The notes: a model not told the origin generated them from the sequence alone. DNA of 64,000 bases from Notoacmeibacter sp. MSK16QG-6 (GCF_024158145.1 NZ_JAMYXM010000001.1:1364001-1428000); one strand, 5' to 3'. Positions 1-8,793 are shown, counted from the first letter of the stretch. Numbers and translations: made by a program.

Positions 1-435
1 CAGGGCGCATTGGACGATACCGCCCGGCATGAAGAGATATTCGCCGGCCATGAGAGCCAGCACGAGCGGCGCAACCGTTTCGCCGCTTATGACATGCAGC
101 GCGTAAGCCATTGCGAGCTGCAGCAAAAAGAGGCCGACGCACCAGAAAGTGAAAACGCGGTGGGCGGTTCGGGCCACCGAATGCAGTTGGCCGGCGGGCG
201 CAGCGATGATTTTCTGAACCACACCGTTTTCAGTGAATGCCTTCAGGATTTCGGCAATCGCCATGGCGGCTGCGACCATGCCGACCTCTGCGGGCGACAG
301 CATATGCGCCAATGCCACAACAGCGATCAGACGCGTCGCCTTGGTTGCAAATTCCGAAGCGCTATAAGCCAGGAAGCCGCGGATGAGCTGTGTGCTCGCG
401 GCTCTCTTCCAGTATCCGGCCAATGCTTCGGTCAT
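1..435 (-). CDS. Polysaccharide flippase (Wzx/MATE-like), N-terminal part, cut by window edge
   Basis: Reading the minus strand from ATG at 433-435 gives an uninterrupted 145-codon frame that runs off the left edge. It begins MTEALAGYWKRAASTQLIRG and continues with FLAYSASEFATKATRLIAVV and LSPAEVGMVAAAMAIAEILK. This is the typical N-terminus of oligosaccharide flippases: a short cytosolic segment, a first membrane helix, and the SPAEVG-type loop before helix 2. A later helix (FTFWCVGLFLLQLAMAYAL) is also visible. The family moves lipid-linked polysaccharide repeat units across the inner membrane. It diverges from a Wza-like export lipoprotein gene, which fits an exopolysaccharide or capsule locus. 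The C-terminal part lies outside the window, so the subfamily cannot be fixed. Confidence 0.75.
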   Translation of the reverse strand, partial: MTEALAGYWKRAASTQLIRGFLAYSASEFATKATRLIAVVALAHMLSPAEVGMVAAAMAIAEILKAFTENGVVQKIIAAPAGQLHSVARTAHRVFTFWCVGLFLLQLAMAYALHVISGETVAPLVLALMAGEYLFMPGGIVQCAL

Positions 436-553
436 TTGCTTCAACCTCATTTGGCGACGGCCCAGCGTCGCGTTCGATGCAAAAGGGATAGCGTCGTAAG
501 ACCGGGAAACGGGGAGGCCGATGGACGAGAAACATGCCGAAGAAGGGCAGCGC

Positions 554-573
554 GACTATCCCGCCGTATAGTC
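554..573. promoter_or_regulatory. Inverted repeat in divergent flippase/export-protein intergenic region
   Basis: Between the divergent flippase and export-lipoprotein genes (436-672) lies an inverted repeat GACTAT-N8-ATAGTC. Its position suggests an operator acting on one or both genes. No regulator is identified and no clear -35/-10 pair was seen. Confidence 0.25.
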
Positions 574-672
574 CGGCGGCCGAATGCGCTGAAACTCATC
601 CATCCGGCTGCGGTTCAGGCGTCATTTAAGATGTCAAACCTGTCATCGAGGGAAACGGGAAAGGAACCTCAG

Positions 673-1923
673 ATGACAAAGGATCGATTGACTCATTGCG
701 CCGGGTGGCTGACGTCCAGCGCCATTCTGCTGGTCGCGACCTCGCTACTTGGCGGTTGCGCTTCCATGCAACAGGTCGACAATCGCGAAGAGGTGAGCGA
801 AGGCTTGAGCTATCAGGCGGAGTACCGCTCGCCGCGCCGTCACAAGGGGCGCTGGCGTGACACGGCGGTAAACCAGAATCTCAAGCGCTGCGGCACGGGT
901 GGAACCTCGTCGGGCGCGCAGCCCGTCGCCGCTTATATACCGCAAGACGACATGCTATTGTCGAGCGGTGACTTGCTGACGATCGCCGTCGGCAACGATC
1001 CAACCTTCAGCGGTTCGTACGAGGTCTCGCAGGACGGCTCCGTTCGCCTGCCACATTTGCCTTCAATTCAGGCGAAAGGCATGGCGATCGAGGCAGTCGA
1101 ACGCAAGATAGCGGCTGCGCTCGTTTCCGGCGACATCTATTCGGCCGCGCCGCCGGTTTCCGTCCGTCTTCAGGACTTCGCTCCGGCAAGGGTGTATGTT
1201 TCAGGCGCCGTGTTCAACCCAGGCACGGTCGATGTGGGCGGCGTCTCCGGCGCTGACCGCGACGATCTGCGCCAAACGGCGAGCGGCGGGACGGCAGAGT
1301 CCCGACGGCTGTCGCGGGCGTTGCAGTCGGCGGGCGGTATTCGGCCGGACGCCGATCTGTCGGCTGTTCGCATCGTTCGAAACGGTCGCAGTTTCACGGC
1401 AGATGCCAGAGGGGCCATGCAGGGCATCCCGTTCAACGATATGCTTCTGCTGTCGGGTGACCGCATCGAGGTCGACAGCCGCGGCTGCTTCCAGGGCGAC
1501 CTCGTTGCGCCCTCGCCTGTCACCACGCCGGGCGTGAAAGTCTTCATGTCCAACCTGACGCAGCCGGCCGCGGCGAACGCGCTCTCGGCGGTCGGCAAGG
1601 ATGCGCGTGAATTGCGCTACGGCACGCGTTTTCTGGAAGCGATTGTCGGAATGAACTGCCTCGGCGGCACGAGATGGGTCAATGCCGACCGGACGGCGGC
1701 CCTTATCTCGCGTAATCCCTTGACCGGGCAATCCATCGTGATCGAACGCAAGGTAGAGGAATTGCTGCGTCATCGCGACCGGGACGATTTCAATCCGTTC
1801 ATGATGCCGGGGGACGCCCTGGCCTGTTACGACTCCAAGCAGGTCAATCTCTTCGAGGTGGCCAAGGGCTTTACAGGGGTGGCCGGCGCAGCAACCGCGG
1901 CACTGAACATCTGGAACAATTGA
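673..1923 (+). CDS. Wza-like polysaccharide export outer-membrane lipoprotein
   Basis: The 416-aa product starts at ATG 673, preceded by AAGGAACC. The open frame extends upstream to about position 10, but that part is antisense to the flippase gene and is not coding. A lipoprotein signal peptide is clear: a hydrophobic segment and lipobox LGGC with the lipidated Cys at residue 29. A polysaccharide-export (Wza/BexD/OtnA-type) domain follows, recognisable from the stretch around DMLLSSGDLLTIAVGNDPTF and the SQDGSVRLPHL segment, then SLBB-like regions (RVYVSGAVFNPGTV). The family forms the outer-membrane channel for capsule or exopolysaccharide secretion. It converges with the kinase gene, with 1 nt between the two stop codons. 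Its partner flippase diverges upstream. Confidence 0.85.
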   Translation: MTKDRLTHCAGWLTSSAILLVATSLLGGCASMQQVDNREEVSEGLSYQAEYRSPRRHKGRWRDTAVNQNLKRCGTGGTSSGAQPVAAYIPQDDMLLSSGDLLTIAVGNDPTFSGSYEVSQDGSVRLPHLPSIQAKGMAIEAVERKIAAALVSGDIYSAAPPVSVRLQDFAPARVYVSGAVFNPGTVDVGGVSGADRDDLRQTASGGTAESRRLSRALQSAGGIRPDADLSAVRIVRNGRSFTADARGAMQGIPFNDMLLLSGDRIEVDSRGCFQGDLVAPSPVTTPGVKVFMSNLTQPAAANALSAVGKDARELRYGTRFLEAIVGMNCLGGTRWVNADRTAALISRNPLTGQSIVIERKVEELLRHRDRDDFNPFMMPGDALACYDSKQVNLFEVAKGFTGVAGAATAALNIWNN

Positions 1924-1924
1924 A

Positions 1925-4522
1925 TCACGAATTGTCGTGCGGTGCAGGCTGGTTACCCCAGCCTGCCCTTTCATACGCGGCAATCGTATTGCGCGAGACC
2001 TCATCCACATCGTCGAGAAGTGCTACGATCGATGGCAGATCGCGCTGGCTCGCCAGATCCTGAATATGCCTGCAAATCTCTGCGAGTGCGACAGCGCCGA
2101 ACATGCCGGACGAGCCGGCCAGATTGTGCGCAAATTTCAGCGTCGCCTCGCTGTCAGCGTCTTCAACATGCCGGGCCAGCCGTGGCTTCAGACGATTAAG
2201 ATCGGACAGGAACCGGTCGAAAGAGCGCTCGAACCTGTCTTGCGGCATAAGCGAAGACAATTCGGCCAGAACGTCTTTGTCGATAAACTCGTCACTACCC
2301 GCCTCGTCAGCGTCCGACATCTCTTCGCCCTCCGTAATGGGCCTGATCGCTCCCAAGATAGTCCGGAGGTTTTTTCGACGAAGAGGTTTTACAAGGCAAT
2401 CGTTCGCACCGGCCTCGGCAAGCGCTTGACGTGTTTCCGTCATGGCGTGGGCCGTCAGGCAGACGATGGACGTTCGCTTCGATGCGCCGTTGCCCTGGCG
2501 GATTTCGCGCGTTGCCTCGATTCCGTCCAGCCGGGGCATGCTTATGTCCATAAGGACGAGATCGAAACGCTGCTGTTCGGCCTTTGCGACGCCATCCAGG
2601 CCGTCGAACGCCTCGATCACCGTGCAGCCTTCTTCTTCGAGCATGGCGCGCGCCACGAACCGGTTCGTTTCGTTATCCTCAACCAATAAGACAGACAGCC
2701 CACCGCCCGCCGGAGCGGTCGGTTCCTGCGTCGTGTTATGCTCAGCCGAATCCATTTGCACAGCCCGTGCTTCGGGAAGCGTAGCCACAAATGTGCTTCC
2801 GACGCCCCTTTCGCTTTTGACGGTGATCTTGCCGCCCATTGCCGCCGCGATCCGCCGGCAGATGGCCAATCCCAATCCATACCCCTCGGCCTTGCGTTTA
2901 TACGAGGCATCGAGTGTAACAAAATCGTCGAAGATACGAGCCAGATCCTGCCTTGCGATACCCATACCGGTGTCCTCGACACTTATCTCAAGAGTCCGGC
3001 CATCCTCGCCATTGGGTCGAAAATCGACCCGCAGACGAATATCTCCGCCTTCGGTGAATTTGATGGCGTTGCCAACAAGGTTCAGCAGGATCTGGCGAAG
3101 CCTGTTTCGATCGAGGCAGACGATGAGATCATCCGTCGCGAGATCAACCGAAATGCGATTGTCTTTTTTTTCGGCCGCGAACTGTACGCTACGCCTAACC
3201 TCATCGATCAGGTCGCCAATGTCGAACCGTGTCGGCTTGAGATCGATTGCACCCGCCTCGATACGAGTCAGGTCGAGAACATCGTCAATGTGATGCTGCA
3301 GGATTTCTCCAGACGTGATCGCCGTCTGCACGAACTCATGCTGCTTTGGATCGAGCCGGCTCCGATCGAGAAGATCGAGCGTGGCCATGACTGCATTCAG
3401 CGGCGTTCGCATTTCATGGCTCATCACGGCAAGAAACTGCGATTTTGCCTTGTCGGCAGCCAACGCCCGGTCTCTGGTGCTGGTCAATTCCGCTTCGATG
3501 GTCTTTCGGCTCGAAATGTCCCGAACGTAAGAGATGAAAATAGGCTTTCCGCCCCTTCCCGACGCGGCGCCGATTGATAATTCCACCGGAAAAATGGAGC
3601 CATCGGCATGCATGGCGTCCAGTTCGAAGCGGCCTCGTCCCACAAGTTTTGCCTGACCGGTTTGCAGAAAGCGTTGCATCCCCTTGCGATGCGCATCTCT
3701 GAATGCGGGTGGGACGATGAGGCTCGCCATCTCCGCTCCGACCGCGCGAGCGCGCGAATAGCCGAAGGTTTTTTCCGCAGCCGGATTGAAGTCGATGATG
3801 GTGCCGTCACCCTCTGCCACGATGATAGCGTCAAGCGAGACATCCACCGTGTTGGCATAACGCGAGCGGCTTTCGCGAATCTGCTCCGAACGGCGTTCGG
3901 CGATACGCCGCTGACGAAACAGGACCGCAAGCGCGAAAATCAATGCGATAATAAGAAAAAGACCGACAGCGGCAGTCTCGAAAACCAGTGCGCCGAATTC
4001 CTGCCGGCGCGCATCGGAGAGTTTTGCAAATTCGCGAACGCCACTAAGGGAGAGCGATCTGGCGGTTGGACGGATTGCCTCGAACTGATCTTCAAGTTCA
4101 GGAAGGGCGGAAAAGAGCGTCGCATCATCGCCGTCGATCAGCGGCACGGCCCGATCGAGCGTTGTCTGTATTCGTTGCAACGCATTCGAAAATTCCTCGA
4201 TAGAAGTCAGATCTTCGAATGCCCGGCTTCCAGCGATTGTACGATTTCGGCTGTAGAAAATATCGAAGCGCTTGCGCGCTTCGCCAAGACGTTGCGGATC
4301 GGGCGGGCCGGCTCCCTCGGCGATCCTCAGAGCATTCAGCAGCGTCAGCAGTTCGATCTCGATCTGAGCAAGCGTCCACTGAACATTGTCCTGTGGCGCC
4401 GAACGCAAGGCCGAGACTTCGCGGTACATCTGTATGCCGAGCATCGAAAAGACGATGCCCAGCAGAAGAATGACGACCGGGATAAGGCGAAACAGGCGCC
4501 AGCGTTCGAGCCAGTCTTTCAT
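1925..4522 (-). CDS. Hybrid sensor histidine kinase (PAS-HisKA-HATPase-REC-Hpt)
   Basis: The 865-aa inner-membrane kinase has two membrane helices (about 13-31 and 185-203) flanking a periplasmic sensor region. These are followed by a PAS domain (about 221-340), HisKA with phosphorylated His369 in SHEMRTPLNA, an HATPase (N-box around Asn485, DTGMG and GYGLGL boxes), a receiver with Asp659 in LVLMDISMPRLDG, and a C-terminal Hpt with His799 in KFAHNLAGSSG. This His-Asp-His chain is that of TorS/ArcB/BarA-type unorthodox kinases; the final response regulator is not nearby. I use ATG 4522. A TTG at 4552 is in frame but lies inside the upstream gene. The neighbour 16 bp upstream (stop at 4539) encodes an exported sulfite-oxidase-fold protein and is probably co-transcribed, a possible ligand-sensing partner. 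Confidence 0.9.
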   Translation of the reverse strand: MKDWLERWRLFRLIPVVILLLGIVFSMLGIQMYREVSALRSAPQDNVQWTLAQIEIELLTLLNALRIAEGAGPPDPQRLGEARKRFDIFYSRNRTIAGSRAFEDLTSIEEFSNALQRIQTTLDRAVPLIDGDDATLFSALPELEDQFEAIRPTARSLSLSGVREFAKLSDARRQEFGALVFETAAVGLFLIIALIFALAVLFRQRRIAERRSEQIRESRSRYANTVDVSLDAIIVAEGDGTIIDFNPAAEKTFGYSRARAVGAEMASLIVPPAFRDAHRKGMQRFLQTGQAKLVGRGRFELDAMHADGSIFPVELSIGAASGRGGKPIFISYVRDISSRKTIEAELTSTRDRALAADKAKSQFLAVMSHEMRTPLNAVMATLDLLDRSRLDPKQHEFVQTAITSGEILQHHIDDVLDLTRIEAGAIDLKPTRFDIGDLIDEVRRSVQFAAEKKDNRISVDLATDDLIVCLDRNRLRQILLNLVGNAIKFTEGGDIRLRVDFRPNGEDGRTLEISVEDTGMGIARQDLARIFDDFVTLDASYKRKAEGYGLGLAICRRIAAAMGGKITVKSERGVGSTFVATLPEARAVQMDSAEHNTTQEPTAPAGGGLSVLLVEDNETNRFVARAMLEEEGCTVIEAFDGLDGVAKAEQQRFDLVLMDISMPRLDGIEATREIRQGNGASKRTSIVCLTAHAMTETRQALAEAGANDCLVKPLRRKNLRTILGAIRPITEGEEMSDADEAGSDEFIDKDVLAELSSLMPQDRFERSFDRFLSDLNRLKPRLARHVEDADSEATLKFAHNLAGSSGMFGAVALAEICRHIQDLASQRDLPSIVALLDDVDEVSRNTIAAYERAGWGNQPAPHDNS

Positions 4523-4538
4523 AGTGTCATATCGGAGC

Positions 4539-5054
4539 CTATTCGATCTCAATCCGGTTAAGTTGCCAGATCGAACGCGAATAGATCATCTCAGTCCGGT
4601 AGTCGGCGTTCGCATCATAAGGGTAGACGATCCACAAAGGCCCCTTATCCCTGACCGACATCGCCTTTCCGTCCATCTGATAGGCGATGATCGGGCCGTT
4701 ATCGATTGCGTCGCTGACGGGAATCTCGACGGCATAGTCATTCAGCGCGATGGCGTTGATCGTCTTTCCGTCGGCGCCAACGGCCTTCAGAAAATCGTTG
4801 AGCGCCACGCCGGTGAAAGTATGGCTGCCCTCGGTCCAGATCGTCGACGTGCGGAAACTCTTTGTCGGCAACGCCTCCAGCATATCCTTATCGAAAACGG
4901 CTTTGCCGTTCTGGTTCGCCTGACCGATCTGGCCACTGACGGTCAAAACCGGCTCACCCTCAGGCGTGCCGATCTCCGATGCGATGGCGGCATGGCTGGC
5001 CAGAAAAAGCACAAGGGCGCCAGCAAGTCGGATCAATAGACGGCTCGGTTTCAT
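4539..5054 (-). CDS. Exported sulfite-oxidase/molybdopterin-fold protein lacking the cofactor cysteine
   Basis: The 171-aa protein starts at ATG 5054 behind a GAGGAA Shine-Dalgarno. A Sec signal peptide (LLIRLAGALVLFLASHAAIA) ends near residue 26. The rest resembles the small single-domain oxidoreductase molybdopterin-binding proteins, with PVLTVSGQIG, FTGVALNDFLKAVGADG and PLWIVYPYD segments. In active members of the superfamily a cysteine ligates molybdenum; this protein contains no cysteine at all, so a redox role of that type is unlikely. It lies directly upstream of the hybrid kinase on the same strand and could act as its periplasmic sensing partner. That link is inference from position only. 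Confidence 0.7.
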   Translation of the reverse strand: MKPSRLLIRLAGALVLFLASHAAIASEIGTPEGEPVLTVSGQIGQANQNGKAVFDKDMLEALPTKSFRTSTIWTEGSHTFTGVALNDFLKAVGADGKTINAIALNDYAVEIPVSDAIDNGPIIAYQMDGKAMSVRDKGPLWIVYPYDANADYRTEMIYSRSIWQLNRIEIE

Positions 5055-5265
5055 TCGTGTTCCTCGTCCACTCATTGTTCGAGGTTTCACCATAGCGCGT
5101 TTGCGGGCGGGGTATGCCGCGCGCACGTATCGTTGTCCTATACGGAAGGATAGTCAGGGCCTCTTGCGGCTGCGTTAACCGGATGCGCGGTTCTGAACGC
5201 GAAATTCGCGCTACGTTCGGCCAGACAAACGTCGCATGTCGGTAGCGCGATAATTTTGGAAGAGA

Positions 5266-5312
5266 TGGCGCACCCATCAGGATTCGAACCTGAGACCTCT
5301 GCCTTCGGAGGG
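5266..5312 (-). repeat. attL: displaced 3' fragment of tRNA-Arg(CCG)
   Basis: This 47-bp segment is identical to 19536-19582, the 3' half of the intact tRNA-Arg gene from the anticodon loop through the T-arm and acceptor to CCA. Sequence diverges immediately on both sides (A versus T on the left, T versus C on the right). It is the left attachment site left by integration, not a functional tRNA. Confidence 0.93.
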
Positions 5313-5440
5313 TGAAATTTTCTTATTTCCCGGCATTATCCGTCATTTCTGGACTTTACCTAAGATATTGATTTATATTAAGAAATAGTGTTTCTTTTGG
5401 ATGGGCGGTACGCTTGGGATTTCCCGGCTTTACCGCCAAT

Positions 5441-5461
5441 GTGCTACCCCGGTGCTACCCG
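5441..5461 (+). repeat. Left copy of 21-bp integrase arm-type repeat
   Basis: The segment contains two tandem copies of GTGCTACCC and is identical over 21 bp to 19469-19489. It lies 128 bp inside attL and 12 bp upstream of the integrase start codon. Integrase bound here could repress its own gene. Arm-type function is inferred from position, repetition and internal direct repeats. Confidence 0.65.
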
Positions 5462-5473
5462 AAAGAACTTGCA

Positions 5474-6784
5474 ATGACAAAGCCACGCTTGACCAAACAG
5501 GTTGTCGATGCCCTGCCCGCGACGGGTAAGGACTATGTGGAGTGGTGCGGCAAGCTATCGGGCTTCGGGTGCCGGGTTCGAGGAAATGGGCACAAGACCT
5601 TTGTCGTCATGTATCGCGCGGGTGGCCGAAACGCAGTCCCGCGCAAAGTCACCATCGGTACCTATGGAAAATTGACGGTCGATCAGGCGCGCGTTGAGGC
5701 TTCAAAGATTCTGGCCAAGGCGCAGCTCGGCGAAGACGTTGCCGCCGAACGCGCAAAGCAGCGAGCGGAAATGACGGTTTCCGAATTGTGCGACGAGTAC
5801 ATGCAGGAGGGCGTCGAGCACAAAAAGCCGTCGACCATTCAAAGCGATATCAGCCGGATCGAAGCCCACATAAGGCCGCTTCTCGGTCGAAAGCGCATCG
5901 GCGCTGTATCGCGCGCAGACATTGAGCGCTTCTTGCGTGACGTTGCGCAGGGCAAGACGGCGCGGGAGAAAAAGACGGGGAAGCGAGGCAAGTCGATTGT
6001 GAAAGGCGGCAAGGGGACCGCCACACGGACGGTGCGGTTGCTGGGCGGCATCTTCACCTATGCAGTCAGGCGCGATTATGTGCAGGCCAATCCCTGCCGA
6101 GGTGTGCAGCTCTATAAGGATGGACGAGGGGACCGCTTTTTGAAGCCCGAGGAGTTTCGCCGACTTGGCGAAACCTTGAAGCTTGCAGAAACCGATGGCC
6201 TGCCTTGGAAATTCAATGAGGGCCGCAAGGCAAAGCACAGACCGAAGCGGCCCGAGAACCAGCGCGAGGTATTCTCGCCGCATGTCGTTGCAGCGATCCG
6301 GTTGCTGATGCTGACCGGGTGCCGCTTGCGCGAAATCCTGCATCTTCGATGGGAGGAAGTGGACTTCGAACGCGGCATTCTCAATCTTCCAGACAGCAAA
6401 ACAGGCCAGAAAAAGATTGTGGTGCCAAGAGCGGCTATCGAAATCCTTTCGAGCCTTGAACGTTCAAGCGTCTATGTCATAGCGGGCAACAATCCCGACA
6501 AACCACGCGCCGATCTGCAACGGCCTTGGCAACGCATAACCGAGCATGCAGAGCTTCAAGGTCTACGGCTGCATGATCTCAGGCATACCTATGCTTCGAT
6601 TGGGGCCGAAAGCGGTATGGGGCTGGTTATCCTTGGCAAGCTACTCGGTCACAAGTCGACCGCCACCACGCAGCGCTACGCGCATTTGGGCGACGATCCA
6701 TTGAAACGGACATCGGAGCACATCGCGGACACCATCATGAGCGCTTTGAGTGCGGCACGGCAAAGGTCGCCTGCCGACAGCTAG
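5474..6784 (+). CDS. Tyrosine-type site-specific integrase of the island
   Basis: The 436-aa integrase begins at ATG 5474 (GAAAGAA upstream). An in-frame ATG at 5414 would read through the arm-type repeat and is less likely. An N-terminal arm-binding region (about 1-95) resembles P4-type integrases (LSGFGCRVRGNGHKTFVVMY). A core-binding SAM-like domain (about 100-210) and the catalytic domain follow. All catalytic residues are present: Arg284 (TGCRLREILHLRW), His367 and Arg370 (LHDLRHTYAS), His393 (LGHKS) and the nucleophile Tyr402 (TTQRYAHL). It should recombine the 47-bp tRNA-Arg core. The gene is at the end distal to the intact tRNA, next to the displaced attL. Confidence 0.93.
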   Translation: MTKPRLTKQVVDALPATGKDYVEWCGKLSGFGCRVRGNGHKTFVVMYRAGGRNAVPRKVTIGTYGKLTVDQARVEASKILAKAQLGEDVAAERAKQRAEMTVSELCDEYMQEGVEHKKPSTIQSDISRIEAHIRPLLGRKRIGAVSRADIERFLRDVAQGKTAREKKTGKRGKSIVKGGKGTATRTVRLLGGIFTYAVRRDYVQANPCRGVQLYKDGRGDRFLKPEEFRRLGETLKLAETDGLPWKFNEGRKAKHRPKRPENQREVFSPHVVAAIRLLMLTGCRLREILHLRWEEVDFERGILNLPDSKTGQKKIVVPRAAIEILSSLERSSVYVIAGNNPDKPRADLQRPWQRITEHAELQGLRLHDLRHTYASIGAESGMGLVILGKLLGHKSTATTQRYAHLGDDPLKRTSEHIADTIMSALSAARQRSPADS

Positions 6785-6883
6785 GAAAATATTTCGCTCA
6801 GATTTTGTGGGACAAATCATGAACACCGGTATCTACAGTTACCGGAGGGCGTCTCCGGCAACTTTGAGAAACGGAGAGACGTG

Positions 6884-7165
6884 ATGAGACCCATTTATCT
6901 GACCCGCATTCAAGCCGCCAAATTCGTTCGCGAACAGCTTGGTCTTAGCTGCTCGCCCAACTGGCTGGCCAAACTCATCGTGACTGGAGGAGGACCCCGT
7001 TATTGGAAATTCGGTCGCGCCGTACGTTACCGGGCAGACGCATTGGAGGCGTGGACCTTTCAGCGCCTCGAAGGCCCCTTCGAAAATTCCAGTGAGCGAG
7101 CGCGAAGCAAATCGACATTCTCCTACCTGAAATCCGGCCTCGGCATGCCGTTCGAGGAGGCTTGA
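6884..7165 (+). CDS. Excisionase-like / AlpA-type small helix-turn-helix protein
   Basis: The 93-aa protein starts at ATG 6884 (GTG 6881 also in frame), with ACGGAGAG just upstream. Residues around IQAAKFVREQLGLSCSPNWLA, followed by GGGPRYWKFGRAVRYRADAL, match the winged-helix MerR-like fold of phage excisionases and AlpA regulators. In that fold the GPxxxKxGRxVRY segment forms the wing and a short helix with a tryptophan follows. It is placed directly downstream of the integrase, where excisionases usually sit. A CCGGAG-N5-CTCCGG hairpin (6842-6858) precedes it. A role in excision or integrase control is inferred. Confidence 0.7.
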   Translation: MRPIYLTRIQAAKFVREQLGLSCSPNWLAKLIVTGGGPRYWKFGRAVRYRADALEAWTFQRLEGPFENSSERARSKSTFSYLKSGLGMPFEEA

Positions 7166-7205
7166 ACTATGCAGAAAGAAAAGTTTTCTCAGCAAAATCA
7201 AATAC

Positions 7206-7236
7206 TTGACAGACGTTCAGGGTCTGGTTCTATTAT
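7206..7236 (+). promoter_or_regulatory. Sigma-70-type promoter upstream of 69-aa gene
   Basis: A perfect -35 hexamer TTGACA (7206-7211) is followed 19 nt later by TATTAT (7231-7236), in an A+T-rich stretch unlike its surroundings. It lies 57 bp upstream of the small gene at 7294 and could also serve the integrase-like gene at 7570. The spacer is slightly long for sigma-70. Confidence 0.5.
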
Positions 7237-7293
7237 TGAGGTGAAGGCCGCTGTGCCTCACCATGACACCAACCCATTGAAAGGAAATATGTC

Positions 7294-7503
7294 ATGGACC
7301 ACGAAACCAACGACTTCATTCTCATCCCGGCAAAAGGCGGCGGGGCACTTGTTCGCCGTAGTGAGATCGCCGGAGGTCGCCCGAACGGTGCGGAAGGCGG
7401 CATCGTCTACCTCAAATCCGGACCCTCGGTTTACACGACCGCGAGTATCCCGCAGATCGCAGGATACTTGGAGGCCGAAGTCGCCCACGTTCGCGAGGGT
7501 TGA
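7294..7503 (+). CDS. Small hypothetical protein, 69 aa
   Basis: ATG 7294 is preceded by AAAGGAAA at a good distance. The product (MDHETNDFILIPAKGGGALV at its start) is neutral, has no membrane segment and no cysteine. The middle, GGIVYLKSGPSVYTTASIPQ, looks like beta-rich structure. I do not recognise a family. A good promoter-like sequence lies upstream and the integrase-like gene follows 66 bp downstream, so it is probably a real island gene. Confidence 0.5.
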   Translation: MDHETNDFILIPAKGGGALVRRSEIAGGRPNGAEGGIVYLKSGPSVYTTASIPQIAGYLEAEVAHVREG

Positions 7504-7569
7504 GGCCATTGGTGTCGCTGGCATTGACTGGCGGCACCATTCCACGCCTATCGTGTGGGGAGGCCAGTC

Positions 7570-8793
7570 ATGACCCTGTACCCTCATGGGCTTCCCTACG
7601 ACGATATAGACCCTGAAACGGCAGCTATTGTTGACGCAGAGCGCGACGGCGAGCCTGCCGTAGCTCGGCATCGCAAATATCAATCTCACGGGGCATCGCT
7701 GGAACTGACGGACCCGCTTGTTGCGCTGGCGCGACCATGCAAAACCGAACAATGGTTGTTCGACACTGTCAATCGAAGTCTTGCGGTTCGGGTCAAACCC
7801 ACTGGCGGAAAAACCTTCTATTATTACGGTCAGGCGTCAGGCGGTGAAAATTCGCGTCGAATCCGGCTGGGCAGCACAGCCGACTACACAGTCCAGCAAG
7901 CGCGGGTTAAAGCGGATTGGGCGGCCTCCTCGTCATCGGTGGTTGCTGAGCCAAAGCTGCGCCGAAGTCTACCGATCAGCAAAGCACTGGTTGAATATTT
8001 CGGCGACCATTCACCCGCCGATTCCGATCACTTCAAGACGGTACAGAGCTATTTCTACAGCCACATCGAACCCAGATTTGGTGACCGGCCATTTTCGGGC
8101 GTTTCCCGCGAGGAATGGATTGTTCTGGCTGAAACGATTGCCTTGGACCAGCGAAGTCGCGGCATCAACTTTCACAAGTCGCTCAAGGCGCTGCTGGGCT
8201 GGGCGGCTCGGCGCGGCCTATTGAAGGTCAACCCGCTGCACCACCATAAGCTGGAAATTCCGCCCGTCCGCTCCAAACGTAATCTGGACAAGGATGAACT
8301 GGGCGCGATCTACATCGAAGCAGAAAATTTGGGTCAGCCATGGCAGGACATGGTTCGACTGGTGATCCTCACCGGTGAACCCATCGAATATGTGCGGAAG
8401 ATGCGTGGAGGCGATATCGACTGGAAACGGGGCATTTGGCACGTGGAACACAGCGGTATTTTCGTTAGGCGGCGGAGACCATTGCGAAGTGTCTCCTTCA
8501 CGCCGGAAGCCTTGGCGCTGCTAGACGCATACCGGGAAATATCTGGGCCGTTCTTTCCCTCGCCCGCGTCCTTGCATAGGGACGCTTGCCTCAACTATCG
8601 GCAGGAAATCCACGACCAGCTTATCGAGCTTTGCGATTTCAAGAAGCGGTTCGGTATGGGCGATGTGCGGCGCGGGGTCCATGCAATGGTGACGAAGCAG
8701 GGAGGTTTGCCGGAGTGGACTTCCTACCTCATGCGGGAAATGCCGACATGGAGGAGCGCTCGACCGATCCGAGACATGGATGATTGGATTTAA
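7570..8793 (+). CDS. Degenerate integrase-like protein without catalytic residues
   Basis: The 407-aa product starts at ATG 7570, seven bases after GGGGAGG. Its architecture follows a P4-type integrase. An N-terminal segment (LAVRVKPTGGKTFYYYGQ, IRLGSTADYTVQQARVKA) matches the arm-binding domain, a SAM-like core-binding region spans about 135-225, and a catalytic-like fold follows. Where the intact integrase has TGCRLREILHLRW, this protein has TGEPIEYVRKMRGG, so the catalytic Arg is gone. The His-x-x-Arg box is reduced to GDVRRGVHAMV, and there is no LGH motif or C-terminal Tyr nucleophile. The frame is open and has a good ribosome site, so it is probably expressed. It could be a DNA-binding accessory factor (directionality or core/arm binding) rather than a recombinase; this is inference. 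Confidence 0.75.
   Translation: MTLYPHGLPYDDIDPETAAIVDAERDGEPAVARHRKYQSHGASLELTDPLVALARPCKTEQWLFDTVNRSLAVRVKPTGGKTFYYYGQASGGENSRRIRLGSTADYTVQQARVKADWAASSSSVVAEPKLRRSLPISKALVEYFGDHSPADSDHFKTVQSYFYSHIEPRFGDRPFSGVSREEWIVLAETIALDQRSRGINFHKSLKALLGWAARRGLLKVNPLHHHKLEIPPVRSKRNLDKDELGAIYIEAENLGQPWQDMVRLVILTGEPIEYVRKMRGGDIDWKRGIWHVEHSGIFVRRRRPLRSVSFTPEALALLDAYREISGPFFPSPASLHRDACLNYRQEIHDQLIELCDFKKRFGMGDVRRGVHAMVTKQGGLPEWTSYLMREMPTWRSARPIRDMDDWI

Noticed and set aside
10-672. Upstream extension of the polysaccharide-export gene frame
   Set aside because: It is antisense to a recognisable flippase gene on the minus strand and is rich in Arg, His and Cys; the lipoprotein start at 673 has a ribosome site.
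2738-4561. Long plus-strand frames opposite the hybrid kinase
   Set aside because: They are shadows of the kinase gene, which has five recognisable domains in the minus-strand frame.
5266-5312. A second tRNA-Arg gene
   Set aside because: Only the 3' half is present, with no D-arm or 5' acceptor; it is the attL remnant.
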